Shown: positions 45,790-54,049 of the stretch, piece by piece | How the letters are laid out: every line of letters starts with the position of its first letter | Position numbering within the stretch: the stretch's first letter is position 1 | Assembly: GCA_018780645.1 (NCBI GenBank) | Contig: JADMJJ010000002.1 | Span: forward strand, 1 to 64,000 | Source: Burkholderiaceae bacterium | GTDB lineage: Bacteria; Pseudomonadota; Gammaproteobacteria; Burkholderiales; Burkholderiaceae_C | Reading direction: 5' to 3' | Length of the DNA stretch: 64,000 bases | The notes under the pieces: generated by a model | What the model was told of the DNA's origin: nothing | Databases searched by the model: none | The model's input: the letters and a program-made list of their open reading frames with translations, nothing else | Program-made: the position numbers and the translations under genes

Positions 45790-46914
45790 ATGAGTACCCA
45801 AACCTTCGTCGTCCGCAAAGACCGGCTTCAGTCCTCCGAACTGCGTTCCCTGCCCGCCGCGCCGCTGGCAGAAGGCCAGGTGCGTGTGCACATTGACAGC
45901 TTCGCGCTGACCTCCAACAACATCACCTATGCCGCCTTCGGCGAGGCGATGAACTACTGGCGCTTCTTTCCGGTCGTCGGTGCCGATGGCGCCGCCTGGG
46001 GCTGCATCCCGGTGTGGGGCTTCGGCACGGTGGCCGAATCGCGCCATCCGGACATTGCCGTCGGCGAACGGCTCTACGGCTACTTCCCGATGGCCTCCAG
46101 TGTCGACCTGACCCCCGCCCGCCTGTCGCCGCTGTCCTTCAGCGACAGCGCGCCGCACCGCGCGGAGCTGCATCCGGTCTACAACCAGTACACCCGCTGC
46201 AGCGCCGACCCGTTCTACACCGCCGAGTCCGAGGATCTGCAGTCGCTGCTGCGGCCGCTGTTCACCACCTCCTGGCTGATCGACGACTTCCTGGCCGACA
46301 ACGACTACTTCGGCGCCGCCGCCGACCCCAACACACATCCTCTGATGCTGCTCTCCAGCGCATCGAGCAAGACGGCCTATGGCACGGCCTTCCAGATGGC
46401 CCAGCGCAGCGGCATCGAGGTCGTCGGCCTGACCTCGGCGCGCAACGTCGCCTTCTGCGAGAGCCTCGGCTGCTACAGCCGCGTGCTGAGCTACGAGCAG
46501 CTCGGTGAGATTGCCGCCGACGCGCCGGCCATCTATGTGGACTTCGCCGGCAATGCGGCCCTGCGCAAGGCGCTGCACGCCCATTGCACGCGCCTGGCCT
46601 ACAGCAGCTCGATCGGCGGCACGCATGTCAGTGAGCTCGGTGGCGGCCGTGACCTGGCCGGCCCGAAGCCGGTGCTGTTCTTCGCGCCGGCACAGATCAA
46701 GAAGCGCAGCGGCGAGTGGGGGCCGCAGCTGCTGGGTCAGCGCCTGGTGGAGGCCTGGCAGCAGTTCCTGGCTACCGTCGGCGACAAGCAGCGGCCCTGG
46801 CTGCAGGTGCAGCGGCACAGCGGCGAGGCCGCGGTGGCCGCGGTGGCCGCGGCCTATCTTGAGGTGCTGGCCGGCCAGGGCGATCCGCGCACCGGGCACA
46901 TCCTGTCGCTGTGA
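45790..46914 (+). CDS. DUF2855 family protein (medium-chain-reductase-like)
   Basis: A 374-residue protein matching DUF2855 (FVVRKDRL...VHIDSFALTSNNITYAAFGEAMNYWRFFPV, then WGFGTVAESRHPDIAVGERLYGYFPMASSVDL). The fold resembles medium-chain dehydrogenases with a degenerate nucleotide-binding region (LLSSASSKTAYGTAFQMAQRSGIEVVGLTSARNVAFCESLGCYSRVLSYE). Function is not established; an NAD(P)-linked reductase acting with the adjacent FMN reductase is possible. It is the last gene of the Anbu-FMN reductase-DUF2855 set and converges on a flavoprotein gene 10 bp away. Confidence 0.88.
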   Translation: MSTQTFVVRKDRLQSSELRSLPAAPLAEGQVRVHIDSFALTSNNITYAAFGEAMNYWRFFPVVGADGAAWGCIPVWGFGTVAESRHPDIAVGERLYGYFPMASSVDLTPARLSPLSFSDSAPHRAELHPVYNQYTRCSADPFYTAESEDLQSLLRPLFTTSWLIDDFLADNDYFGAAADPNTHPLMLLSSASSKTAYGTAFQMAQRSGIEVVGLTSARNVAFCESLGCYSRVLSYEQLGEIAADAPAIYVDFAGNAALRKALHAHCTRLAYSSSIGGTHVSELGGGRDLAGPKPVLFFAPAQIKKRSGEWGPQLLGQRLVEAWQQFLATVGDKQRPWLQVQRHSGEAAVAAVAAAYLEVLAGQGDPRTGHILSL

Positions 46915-46924
46915 TGCGGGGCGA

Positions 46925-48325
46925 TTAACCCATCAGCCGGGGCATATTGCCCATGGCCGGCATGATGCAGCTGCGCAGCCTGGCCAGGATGGCCAGCTTC
47001 TCGGTATCGGCCTCCGCCTTCGCCACCTCAGCCACCATGGCGGCGAAGGCATCGAGCCGCGATGCGCGCATCCATTGACGCAGCGCCTTGTCCTGCGACC
47101 AGTGGTATTGGTTCATCATGCTGACCTGCATGGCACGGGCATAGCCCGCCAGGCTCTTCGGAAACGGCACCGGCGTGCACAGCCGGTTCTTGTGCGCATC
47201 GTCGTCGCCGTGCACCTCAACGTAGGCCGTCAACGCCGCACTCAGCACCACCAGCGGCGCGCGCAGCAGCTGGATCAGGATGCGATCGCCCTGGAACACC
47301 GGCTCGTTGGGCCGTTGCTGGATGGCCGAGGCCGTGCAGTCAACGAACAGCGTGTCCGGCGCAACGGCCACCCGACCCTGCTCCAGCGCCACGGCGTCGG
47401 GTTCCAGTGCCAGCACCCGACCCAGACGAACCACCCGCGTGATTCGGCGCAGCAGCTCCACCTCGCCGGTGGACAGCGTGGCATAGTGAAACATCGTCGG
47501 CATCTGCGTCGGGTCGATGCGCAACATCTGACCCTTGGCCTCGAGCCGCAGGAACAGGTCGTCGATAGACGTCGCCTCGGCAAAGGCCGCCAGCTTGTCG
47601 GCCTCGCCGCCGATGCTGTCGCCGAAGAACTCCAGCCCGGGCTGGGTCTGCAGGCGATTCTGCACCCAGGAGTCGCGCGGCACGACCCATTGAATGGCCT
47701 CGGGCAGGGCGCCGTTGCGCAGCAGCCAGACGGCGGCGTCCATGGCGGTCTTGCCGGCGCCCAGAATGCAGAACTGCTGCGGCGTTGCCGCTGCCGATCG
47801 CTGTGACCAGAGGCGGGGCAGGGCATTCGGCGGCACCAGGCGCAAGCCGTCCGCCACCTTGAACTGGGGCCTATGGGTGGCGGGTATGGCCGGCGACATG
47901 AAGGTGGCATCGACCGTCTTCCTGCGCACGGCCAGCTCGGTCTGCGCCCCCGACAGCAGGTTGACGATGCGCCCATCCCCCAGGTACTCGCTCATCGGAT
48001 GAAAGCTGACGCGGCCACTGGGCAGAAAGCGCCGCCCCATCACCTGGTCGAAATAGGCGCTGACCTCGGGGCCGCTGGCCAGCTCGTACATGCCGGCGTT
48101 GGGGCCATGGTCGTCCTTGCGGCGACTGCCCAGCTCGATCGAATTGACCCCGTAGTAGGCCGAGGGCTGGTGCAGGCCGACGAAGGCGTAGGCATCGTTC
48201 CAGTGCCCACCGGGCGCCGCGCGGCGGTCCACCAGCGTGATGTGCGCATCACTCTCGTCGAGCAGGGTGTCGGCGAAGGCCATGCCGACCGCGCCGCTGC
48301 CGATGATCAGATAGTCTGTCTCCAT
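46925..48325 (-). CDS. FAD/NAD(P)-binding flavoprotein, possible monooxygenase-like
   Basis: A 466-residue flavoprotein with N-terminal METDYLIIGSGAVGMAFADTLLDESDAHITLVDRRAAPGGHWNDAY (dinucleotide-binding GxGxxG and the GGHW segment seen in flavin monooxygenases). A second Rossmann motif in the middle reads FCILGAGKTAMDAAVWLLRNG, presumably for NAD(P)H. The C-terminal third is helical and not recognised. The ATG at 48325 has AGGAGG about 10 nt upstream. It is divergent from a LysR gene with an inverted repeat between them. The substrate is unknown. Confidence 0.82.
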   Translation of the reverse strand: METDYLIIGSGAVGMAFADTLLDESDAHITLVDRRAAPGGHWNDAYAFVGLHQPSAYYGVNSIELGSRRKDDHGPNAGMYELASGPEVSAYFDQVMGRRFLPSGRVSFHPMSEYLGDGRIVNLLSGAQTELAVRRKTVDATFMSPAIPATHRPQFKVADGLRLVPPNALPRLWSQRSAAATPQQFCILGAGKTAMDAAVWLLRNGALPEAIQWVVPRDSWVQNRLQTQPGLEFFGDSIGGEADKLAAFAEATSIDDLFLRLEAKGQMLRIDPTQMPTMFHYATLSTGEVELLRRITRVVRLGRVLALEPDAVALEQGRVAVAPDTLFVDCTASAIQQRPNEPVFQGDRILIQLLRAPLVVLSAALTAYVEVHGDDDAHKNRLCTPVPFPKSLAGYARAMQVSMMNQYHWSQDKALRQWMRASRLDAFAAMVAEVAKAEADTEKLAILARLRSCIMPAMGNMPRLMG

Positions 48326-48424
48326 CGCCACCTGCCTCCTGCGTTGCGCCCAGTGTACGGCGGCAGCTGCCGGTGCGGCGACGGACGATGGGCGGTGGCC
48401 TGACATGGCGGACGAGGCGGCATC

Positions 48425-48441
48425 TGCATCCCGTCGATGCA
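48425..48441. promoter_or_regulatory. Candidate LysR operator between flavoprotein and LysR genes
   Basis: TGCATC-CCGTC-GATGCA is a perfect 6-bp inverted repeat with a 5-bp spacer and contains the LysR-type T-N11-A spacing (T at 48425, A at 48437). It lies in the 155-bp divergent gap, 40 bp before the LysR ATG, fitting autoregulation and control of the divergent flavoprotein. Confidence 0.55.
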
Positions 48442-48480
48442 TCAAACGCCATACCATCCCGGGTAGAAAGGGCGATACCC

Positions 48481-49437
48481 ATGAGCCGACCCGACCTCAA
48501 CCTGCTGTTCACCCTGGATGTGCTGCTCGCCGAAGGCAGCGTCGCGGGCGCCGCCCGCCGGCTGCGGCTCAGCCCCTCGGCCATGAGCCGGGCGCTGGCG
48601 CGGCTGCGCGAGGCCACCGGTGATCCGCTGCTGGTGCGGGCCGGGCGCGGTCTGGTGCCCTCGCCGAGGGCGCTGGAGCTGCGCGAAGGGGTCAGTCAAC
48701 TCGTCCACGAGGCGCAAGCCGCGCTGCGCCCGGCCGCGGCGCTGAAGCTGGAGCAACTGGAGCGAACCTTCACGCTGCGCACCAGCGAAGGCTTTGTCGA
48801 GAACTTCGGCGCCCGGCTGATGACCCGCGTTGCTGCCGATGCACCGGGCGTGCGCCTGCGCTTCCTGCCCAAGCCCGACAAGGACATGGCGGCGCTGCGC
48901 GACGGCGGCGTCGATCTGGAAACCGGCGTGGTGGGCAAGACGGCCGGCCCGGAAGTGCGGGCCCAAGCCCTGTTCCGCGACCGCATGGTGGGCGTCGTTC
49001 GGGCCGAACATCCGCTGGCCGAGGGAGACATCACCCCCGCCCGCTATGCCGCCGCGCAGCACATCCTGGTATCGCGGCGGGGCCTGGACAAGGGCCCCAT
49101 CGACGAGGCACTGGCAACGCTCGGCCTGCAGCGGCGGATTGCCGTCACCGTGGGCGGCTTCTCGGCCGCATTGGCGCTGGCCCGCGCCTCCGATCTGGTC
49201 GCCAGCGTGCCGGAGCGCCACACCGGCGACCTGCGCGCCGGCTTGCACAGCTTCGCCCTGCCGCTACCGATGGCGTCGATCACCGTGTCCCTGCTCTGGC
49301 ATCCGCGCATGGATGGCGATGCGGCGCATCGCTGGCTGCGGGCTTGCGTTCGCGAGGCCTGCGCCGAGGAAGTTCGCTACATTGGCCGCCAGTTCGATAT
49401 GCCGCTTCCCGCCCCCAACCCAGCCCCCCAGCCATGA
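48481..49437 (+). CDS. LysR-family transcriptional regulator
   Basis: A 318-residue LysR regulator of the NodD/LinR-like branch: MSRPDLNLLFTLDVLLAEGSVAGAARRLRLSPSAMSRALARLREATGDPLLVRAGRGLVPSPRA is the winged helix-turn-helix. The effector domain (LRTSEGFVENFGARLMTRVAADAPGVRLRFLPKPDKDMAALRDGGVDLETGVVG) follows. The ATG at 48481 is where the family begins, although the frame is open upstream. The stop overlaps the start of the downstream hydrolase (ATGA). Probably regulates the divergent flavoprotein gene. Confidence 0.92.
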   Translation: MSRPDLNLLFTLDVLLAEGSVAGAARRLRLSPSAMSRALARLREATGDPLLVRAGRGLVPSPRALELREGVSQLVHEAQAALRPAAALKLEQLERTFTLRTSEGFVENFGARLMTRVAADAPGVRLRFLPKPDKDMAALRDGGVDLETGVVGKTAGPEVRAQALFRDRMVGVVRAEHPLAEGDITPARYAAAQHILVSRRGLDKGPIDEALATLGLQRRIAVTVGGFSAALALARASDLVASVPERHTGDLRAGLHSFALPLPMASITVSLLWHPRMDGDAAHRWLRACVREACAEEVRYIGRQFDMPLPAPNPAPQP

Positions 49438-50075
49438 GCCTGCGCTACCACACCGTCCCCGTCACCGCCTTCCAGCAAAACTGCTCCATCGTCTGGTGCG
49501 ACGAGACGCTGGAGGCGGCGGTGATCGACCCCGGCGGCGACCTGCCGCGCATACTGCAGGCCGTCGAGGAACGCGGCCTGACGCTCAAGCAAATCCTTCT
49601 GACGCATGCGCACATCGATCATGCCGGCGGCACCGGCGCCTTGGCGCGCGAGCTGGGCCTGCCCATCATCGGCCCGCAGGAGGCCGATCAGTTCTGGATC
49701 ACCGGCCTGCCGCAACAGAGCCAGATGTTCGGCTTTCCGCCGGCCGAGACCTTCACACCGACGCGCTGGCTGCACGACGGCGACAGCGTGAGCGTTGGCC
49801 ATTGCACGCTGCAGGTGCGCCACTGCCCCGGCCACACGCCGGGCCATGTGGTGTTCCACTCGATCGAGGCCAGGCGCTGCTTCGTCGGCGATGTGCTGTT
49901 TGCCGGCGGCATCGGCCGCACCGACTTCCCGCAGGGCGACTTCGACACCCTGATTGCCAGCATCACCCGGCGCCTGTGGCCGATGGGCGACGACACCGTC
50001 TTCATCCCCGGTCACGGCCCGGAAAGCACGTTCGGCGCCGAGCGGCGCAGCAATCCCTTCGTCGGCGGCACCTGA
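49434..50075 (+). CDS. Metallo-beta-lactamase-fold hydrolase, glyoxalase II-like (YcbL type)
   Basis: A 213-residue MBL-fold hydrolase of the small glyoxalase-II-like (YcbL) group. Metal motif LLTHAHIDHAGGTGALA (HxHxDH), a histidine in VRHCPGHTPGHVVFHS, an aspartate in CFVGDVLFAGGIGRTDFPQGD and the final histidine in FIPGHGPESTFGAER. It lacks the C-terminal helical domain of full glyoxalase II. Probably hydrolyses a thioester. Its ATG overlaps the LysR stop, so it is translationally coupled to the regulator, which is unusual for this housekeeping-like enzyme. Confidence 0.93.
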   Translation: MSLRYHTVPVTAFQQNCSIVWCDETLEAAVIDPGGDLPRILQAVEERGLTLKQILLTHAHIDHAGGTGALARELGLPIIGPQEADQFWITGLPQQSQMFGFPPAETFTPTRWLHDGDSVSVGHCTLQVRHCPGHTPGHVVFHSIEARRCFVGDVLFAGGIGRTDFPQGDFDTLIASITRRLWPMGDDTVFIPGHGPESTFGAERRSNPFVGGT

Positions 50076-50210
50076 GGCGGTCAAACCGGGAAAGGTGAAT
50101 TTCGCACAATCGGCGCGGCGCATATTCACCGCCACCGGCCGGCATCAACTCCTACTCTTGCTCCTGTAGCGCTGACACATCCGCGCTCGGCAGTTCACAG
50201 GAGCAGCACC

Positions 50211-50906
50211 ATGTTCGACACACTGGAAAAGCCTCAGACCGCCCGGCCGTCTGACGCGCCCGAGCTCGGCGAATCGTCCTACCGCGGCCCCGAGCGCCGC
50301 GCCGGCAACGGCCTGCGCAACGAGCCCTGGCTGACCCTGATGCTGGACGAGATCGACTACGGCATGCTGGTGCTGAGCCCCGACGGCCACCTGCTGCATG
50401 CCAACCACACGGCCCGGGCCGAGATGGACGCCCACCACCCGCTGCAACTGCTGGGCACCGAGCTTCGCGCCCGCCACAGCGCCGACGTGGCGCCGCTGCG
50501 CGAGGCCATGCAGGGCGCCGCCGAACGCAAGCTGCGCCGCCTGCTGACCCTCGGCCCGGCCTCGCAGGCCTTGAGCGTGGCCGTCGTGCCGCTGGCCGCC
50601 CGCGGCGACGAGGCCGTGACGATACTGATGGTGTTCGGCAAGCAGCGCGTCTGCCAGGAGCTGTCCACCCACTGGTTCGCCCGACAGCATGGCCTGACCC
50701 CCACCGAGACCCAGGTGCTGCAAGGCCTGTGCCGCGGACGCCTGCCCGGCGAGGTGGCGCAGGAACACAGCGTGGCCCTGTCCACCGTGCGCTCCCAGAT
50801 CAGCAGCATCCGCGCCAAGACCGGCGCACTGAACATCCGCGATCTGGTGCAGAAGGTGGCCTCGCTGCCGCCGCTGGTCAGCGCCTTGCGGGTGGGGATG
50901 CATTGA
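50211..50906 (+). CDS. LuxR-type helix-turn-helix regulator with PAS-like N-terminal domain
   Basis: A 231-residue regulator. Residues about 40-140 look like a PAS domain (LDEIDYGMLVLSPDGHLLHANHTARAEMDAHHPLQLLG). The C-terminal LuxR HTH is HGLTPTETQVLQGLCRGRLPGEVAQEHSVALSTVRSQISSIRAKTGALNIRDLVQKVASLP. No receiver or autoinducer-binding domain is seen. CAGGAG precedes the ATG by 7 nt. It stands alone; targets are unknown. Confidence 0.9.
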   Translation: MFDTLEKPQTARPSDAPELGESSYRGPERRAGNGLRNEPWLTLMLDEIDYGMLVLSPDGHLLHANHTARAEMDAHHPLQLLGTELRARHSADVAPLREAMQGAAERKLRRLLTLGPASQALSVAVVPLAARGDEAVTILMVFGKQRVCQELSTHWFARQHGLTPTETQVLQGLCRGRLPGEVAQEHSVALSTVRSQISSIRAKTGALNIRDLVQKVASLPPLVSALRVGMH

Positions 50907-51032
50907 GGCTTCGGCTCAAGAATGAGCCGAACATAGTTAGTGGGATGTACGTATATTCGGCCCCTTCAGCACATCGTGAGATACGTGGCCGGATCAACGG
51001 CAATGACTTCTTACTTGGTTACAGGAGGCGAT

Positions 51033-51191
51033 ATGACTTTTTCAGCAAAGCGTCCCAGTGTTGTGCAGCCGAAGCAATCAATATCTGATCCCAAAAGGGT
51101 GCGATTCGGAAACGGTAGCTTGCCCGCAAGCATCGTCAAACGGACTGAACCAGCGCTGAAGGATTCCACCAGGGCTCGGGGGAAGACCTGA
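51033..51191 (+). CDS. Small basic protein (52 aa), candidate
   Basis: MTFSAKRPSVVQPKQSISDP begins a 52-residue basic peptide ending STRARGKT. It is supported by a strong AGGAGG (51023-51028) just ahead of the ATG. The frame can be extended upstream to 50940, but without a comparable ribosome site. It ends 15 bp before the DUF6065-like gene in the same lower-GC segment, suggesting cotranscription. No cysteines, no signal peptide, no homologue recognised. It could be a small partner or substrate of the next gene, or spurious. Confidence 0.5.
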   Translation: MTFSAKRPSVVQPKQSISDPKRVRFGNGSLPASIVKRTEPALKDSTRARGKT

Positions 51192-51206
51192 TCAAGGAAT
51201 GATGCG

Positions 51207-52010
51207 ATGCGCGTCAATCGCGCATCGCCTGCGCGTGATCAGGAAATGAATGCTTTGGTGCCAGCAGTGAACAACGAGCCACTCGTAACCTTCTACCGCC
51301 TCATTTCCTCCGCACGGATACCTATTCGAGCTGACCGCAGCGCGCTTGGCACACTTCCAGCGTCCGCTCACCAACACTGCGAGGCAGTAGCAAGTGCCTC
51401 TGCCCTAGGCTGGTATGCGTTCTCCCCGCTTGACTTCACCGTGCAGTGGGATGGCTCCGAAGTGATTTGGACGTTCGCCGGCGAGGACAATTGGTTTCCT
51501 TTGGAAACCGCCCAATATCCAGGGTTTTCGGACTCATTCGACGAATGCGCTCCGGCCCATCTTCGTGGATTCGCTCCACCATTTCTAAGCGCAACCTCTC
51601 AACCTGGACTACTGCAGGTCTGGACTGGACTATTTGTCCGGACGGCACCGGATTGGAACCTGCTCATTCGCCCTGTCGTCAACTACCCTCCGAGCAGAAA
51701 CTACGACCTGTTCGAGGGGATCATTGAAACAGACCGATGGTTCGGGCCTCTGTTCACCAACCTTCGCCTGGCTCGCCGTGACCATCCTATTCATTTTGGA
51801 ACTGAGATGCCATTGTTCCAGTTGCAGGCAATCCCGCGAGGGGCATGCTCCGCGGCTGCACAGGCCAGCACCGCCGGAGTCGAGGGGCTGGTGAGCCTGT
51901 CGGAGGCCGACTGGTCTGACTACGAGTCAACAATAGTGAAGCCCAACCTCGATCCTCATCGTCAGGTTGGTGCCTACGCTTCGCGCACTCGCAAGCGACG
52001 GCACTCGTAG
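51207..52010 (+). CDS. DUF6065-like protein of unknown function
   Basis: A 267-residue soluble protein. It contains LVTFYRLISSARIPIRADRSALGTLP...HCEAVASASALGWYAFSPLDFTVQWDGSEVIWTF, then GLFVRTAPDWNLLIRPVVNYPPSRNYDLFEGIIETDRWFGPLFTNLRLAR. This resembles, as I recall it, the DUF6065 family. A clear aromatic-rich core but no catalytic motif I can name. The start is uncertain: ATG at 51207 or ATG at 51246, the latter with AGGAA just upstream. Base composition is visibly lower in GC than the neighbours, suggesting acquisition. It converges on the subtilisin-like protease gene 59 bp away. Confidence 0.65.
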   Translation: MRVNRASPARDQEMNALVPAVNNEPLVTFYRLISSARIPIRADRSALGTLPASAHQHCEAVASASALGWYAFSPLDFTVQWDGSEVIWTFAGEDNWFPLETAQYPGFSDSFDECAPAHLRGFAPPFLSATSQPGLLQVWTGLFVRTAPDWNLLIRPVVNYPPSRNYDLFEGIIETDRWFGPLFTNLRLARRDHPIHFGTEMPLFQLQAIPRGACSAAAQASTAGVEGLVSLSEADWSDYESTIVKPNLDPHRQVGAYASRTRKRRHS

Positions 52011-52069
52011 CCAAAAGTTCAGGATTGCGCCAAAGCCTCATTGGCACCGCTATTGGCTGTGCGTACCAC

Positions 52070-54049
52070 TCAGTCGATCGGCCGCCTTTCCGGCCGCAGC
52101 AAGTCTTCATCATGCTTTGAAGGCACCGGTACCTCGCGACCGGCTCGCCTGGGGATTTCTGGCATGCTGAACTTGAAACCGGCCTCGACAATCCGCCGCG
52201 TCGTGAAGGCCGCCGCAACGCTGGTACCGGCCAGGCGGACCTTGTCGGTGCCCATCACGGCAGCCGCGGCAAATCCGGGCGTGGTCAGGCTTTCGTCGCT
52301 GGGTGCCAGCACTTGTGGTCCGCGCAGCTCCGTCGTCACCACCGCGCTGCGGTCCCTGACGACATCGCGGCCCGGGCCGGTGCCCGAATAGGTCGCCACC
52401 CGAGGTTGCTTGCCCAGCACATAGCCCCCCACTACGATGGTTTCCCTCCCATGAGCAAGGCTGTTGAGCGTGTGAGTTGAGTCCACCTGTGCATCGGTGT
52501 CCAGGCCGTTGACGAAACAGGATTGGCGCGGCACACCCTCGGTGCCGAAGGCTGCGTCATCCCGCTCGCACCAGGCATGGACCTCAACCGGCGCGCCACC
52601 GCTTTCACCACCGCCATTGCGAACTTCGATGTTCCAGCGGCCATAGGGGCAGGTACGGCGTGCGCCACCGAACTGGCTGGGAGCAAAGGCGACCAAAGCC
52701 ATACTGCCCCGACTCGACTGACAAACCTCCTCAGCATAGACCACGGCTGCCACCACGGCCGAGTCACGAATATAGGCCCCAGTCTCGCCCGCTGCCACCC
52801 ATGCGCCAGGTGGCGAGCCATCGGGAGGCAGCAGACGCAGTTGCATGGCCTTAGCCTGCGGCGGGAACCAGACCTCGACAAAGCTGTCCGTCGGGTCCTC
52901 CGGCATCGTGTCCAGCAGAAAGCGCGAGCTTCCTCCGGCCGGTATGGCCGCCACCGCATGCAGCCTCATGTCATGCGAGTTGCCGCTTGGAATGACCAGG
53001 TGCAGTTGGCGCTGGGGATTCTTTTTGCGTTCTTTCGCCAGATACCAGTCCATCGCCTGCTCCAGCACCGAACTGCCGTCATGGGGGCCGCCATAGCCGC
53101 CATAACTCAGATTGATCACGACATCGGCCTTCGGCCCGGCGCGCTCCACGATATAGCGCACCCCGTCATAGACATTGGCACGCAGCATCCCCCCCACCTG
53201 GCGACCATTCAATTGACGCGGCAGCTGCACAAATATGATATCGGCGTCATGGGGCGCCGCACCGTCCGGTCGCAGCCCATTGATCCCCGCCAAGGGGCTG
53301 GGATAGCCGGTCGCAACGTCCATCATGTGGGTGCCGTGGGTGGCACGCTTGAGCACGCTGCGATAGTTCGAAAATTCGTAGCAGCGTCCCTCGTCCAACT
53401 GGCCCTGCGGCGCCCATTGAGCAATGTAGCCGTCGAGGTCCAGCGTTTTGCCCTCGATGCATTGTCCGCGCAGCGTCTCAGCACCATAGGGGAAGGCCCC
53501 CGAGAAGCTCCAATGCAGCGGCAGGCGGCCAGGCGGCAGTTCCACGGCCGATCCGGCCATATGCGCCTGGTCCCAAAGCGCAGCCACCCGGGTCTTCAGG
53601 CTGCGACGCCCCCCATCCCAGACTCGGAACTGGCGATGCGCAAATGCACAGCCATAGTCGATGAAGCCGATCACGGCCTTTCGCTCAGCACCGGCATCAT
53701 CGCTTTTCGGCAATTTTTCCTGCAAGGCATTCCGGCGCACCGGGGACTGAAAGCCATCGGGGTTCAAGGTGGGCACGGCAAGTTCGAATCGTGTCAGCTC
53801 GCGCTTTTGCAGAGCCAGGCACAGCGCTTCAATCTCGTCGCGACGCCACGCTTTGCTCCGAAATTCTGAGCCCTCCCGGTAGTCGACCATGGTTGGGATC
53901 AGGTTCTGCGCCTGACCGGGTGCTTGAACCCCGCCGAACCCCGTCAAATCGAACCAGACCAGATAGGGGTCGATGTACTGCAGACGGGTCCGATCGCTCC
54001 AGTCGAGGCCGCTGCACTGACCCAGCAGCTCCGCGTCAGCCCACTTCAT
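52070..54049 (-). CDS. S8-family (subtilisin-like) serine peptidase
   Basis: A 659-residue subtilase. Catalytic Asp about D131 in AVIGFIDYG, His about H238 in ATHGTHMMDVA, oxyanion Asn about N357 in VIPSGNS, and Ser about S610 in RLAGTSVAAAF. About 250 residues lie between the Asn and the Ser, much longer than in subtilisin; this insert contains a beta-rich domain (SSRFLLDTMPEDPTDSFVEVWFPPQAKAMQLRLLPPDG) like a pro-protein-convertase P-type module. No signal peptide is visible, so the enzyme may be cytoplasmic. Its ATG overlaps the stop of the upstream PAP2-fold gene (ATGA), so the two are coupled. Confidence 0.88.
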   Translation of the reverse strand: MKWADAELLGQCSGLDWSDRTRLQYIDPYLVWFDLTGFGGVQAPGQAQNLIPTMVDYREGSEFRSKAWRRDEIEALCLALQKRELTRFELAVPTLNPDGFQSPVRRNALQEKLPKSDDAGAERKAVIGFIDYGCAFAHRQFRVWDGGRRSLKTRVAALWDQAHMAGSAVELPPGRLPLHWSFSGAFPYGAETLRGQCIEGKTLDLDGYIAQWAPQGQLDEGRCYEFSNYRSVLKRATHGTHMMDVATGYPSPLAGINGLRPDGAAPHDADIIFVQLPRQLNGRQVGGMLRANVYDGVRYIVERAGPKADVVINLSYGGYGGPHDGSSVLEQAMDWYLAKERKKNPQRQLHLVIPSGNSHDMRLHAVAAIPAGGSSRFLLDTMPEDPTDSFVEVWFPPQAKAMQLRLLPPDGSPPGAWVAAGETGAYIRDSAVVAAVVYAEEVCQSSRGSMALVAFAPSQFGGARRTCPYGRWNIEVRNGGGESGGAPVEVHAWCERDDAAFGTEGVPRQSCFVNGLDTDAQVDSTHTLNSLAHGRETIVVGGYVLGKQPRVATYSGTGPGRDVVRDRSAVVTTELRGPQVLAPSDESLTTPGFAAAAVMGTDKVRLAGTSVAAAFTTRRIVEAGFKFSMPEIPRRAGREVPVPSKHDEDLLRPERRPID

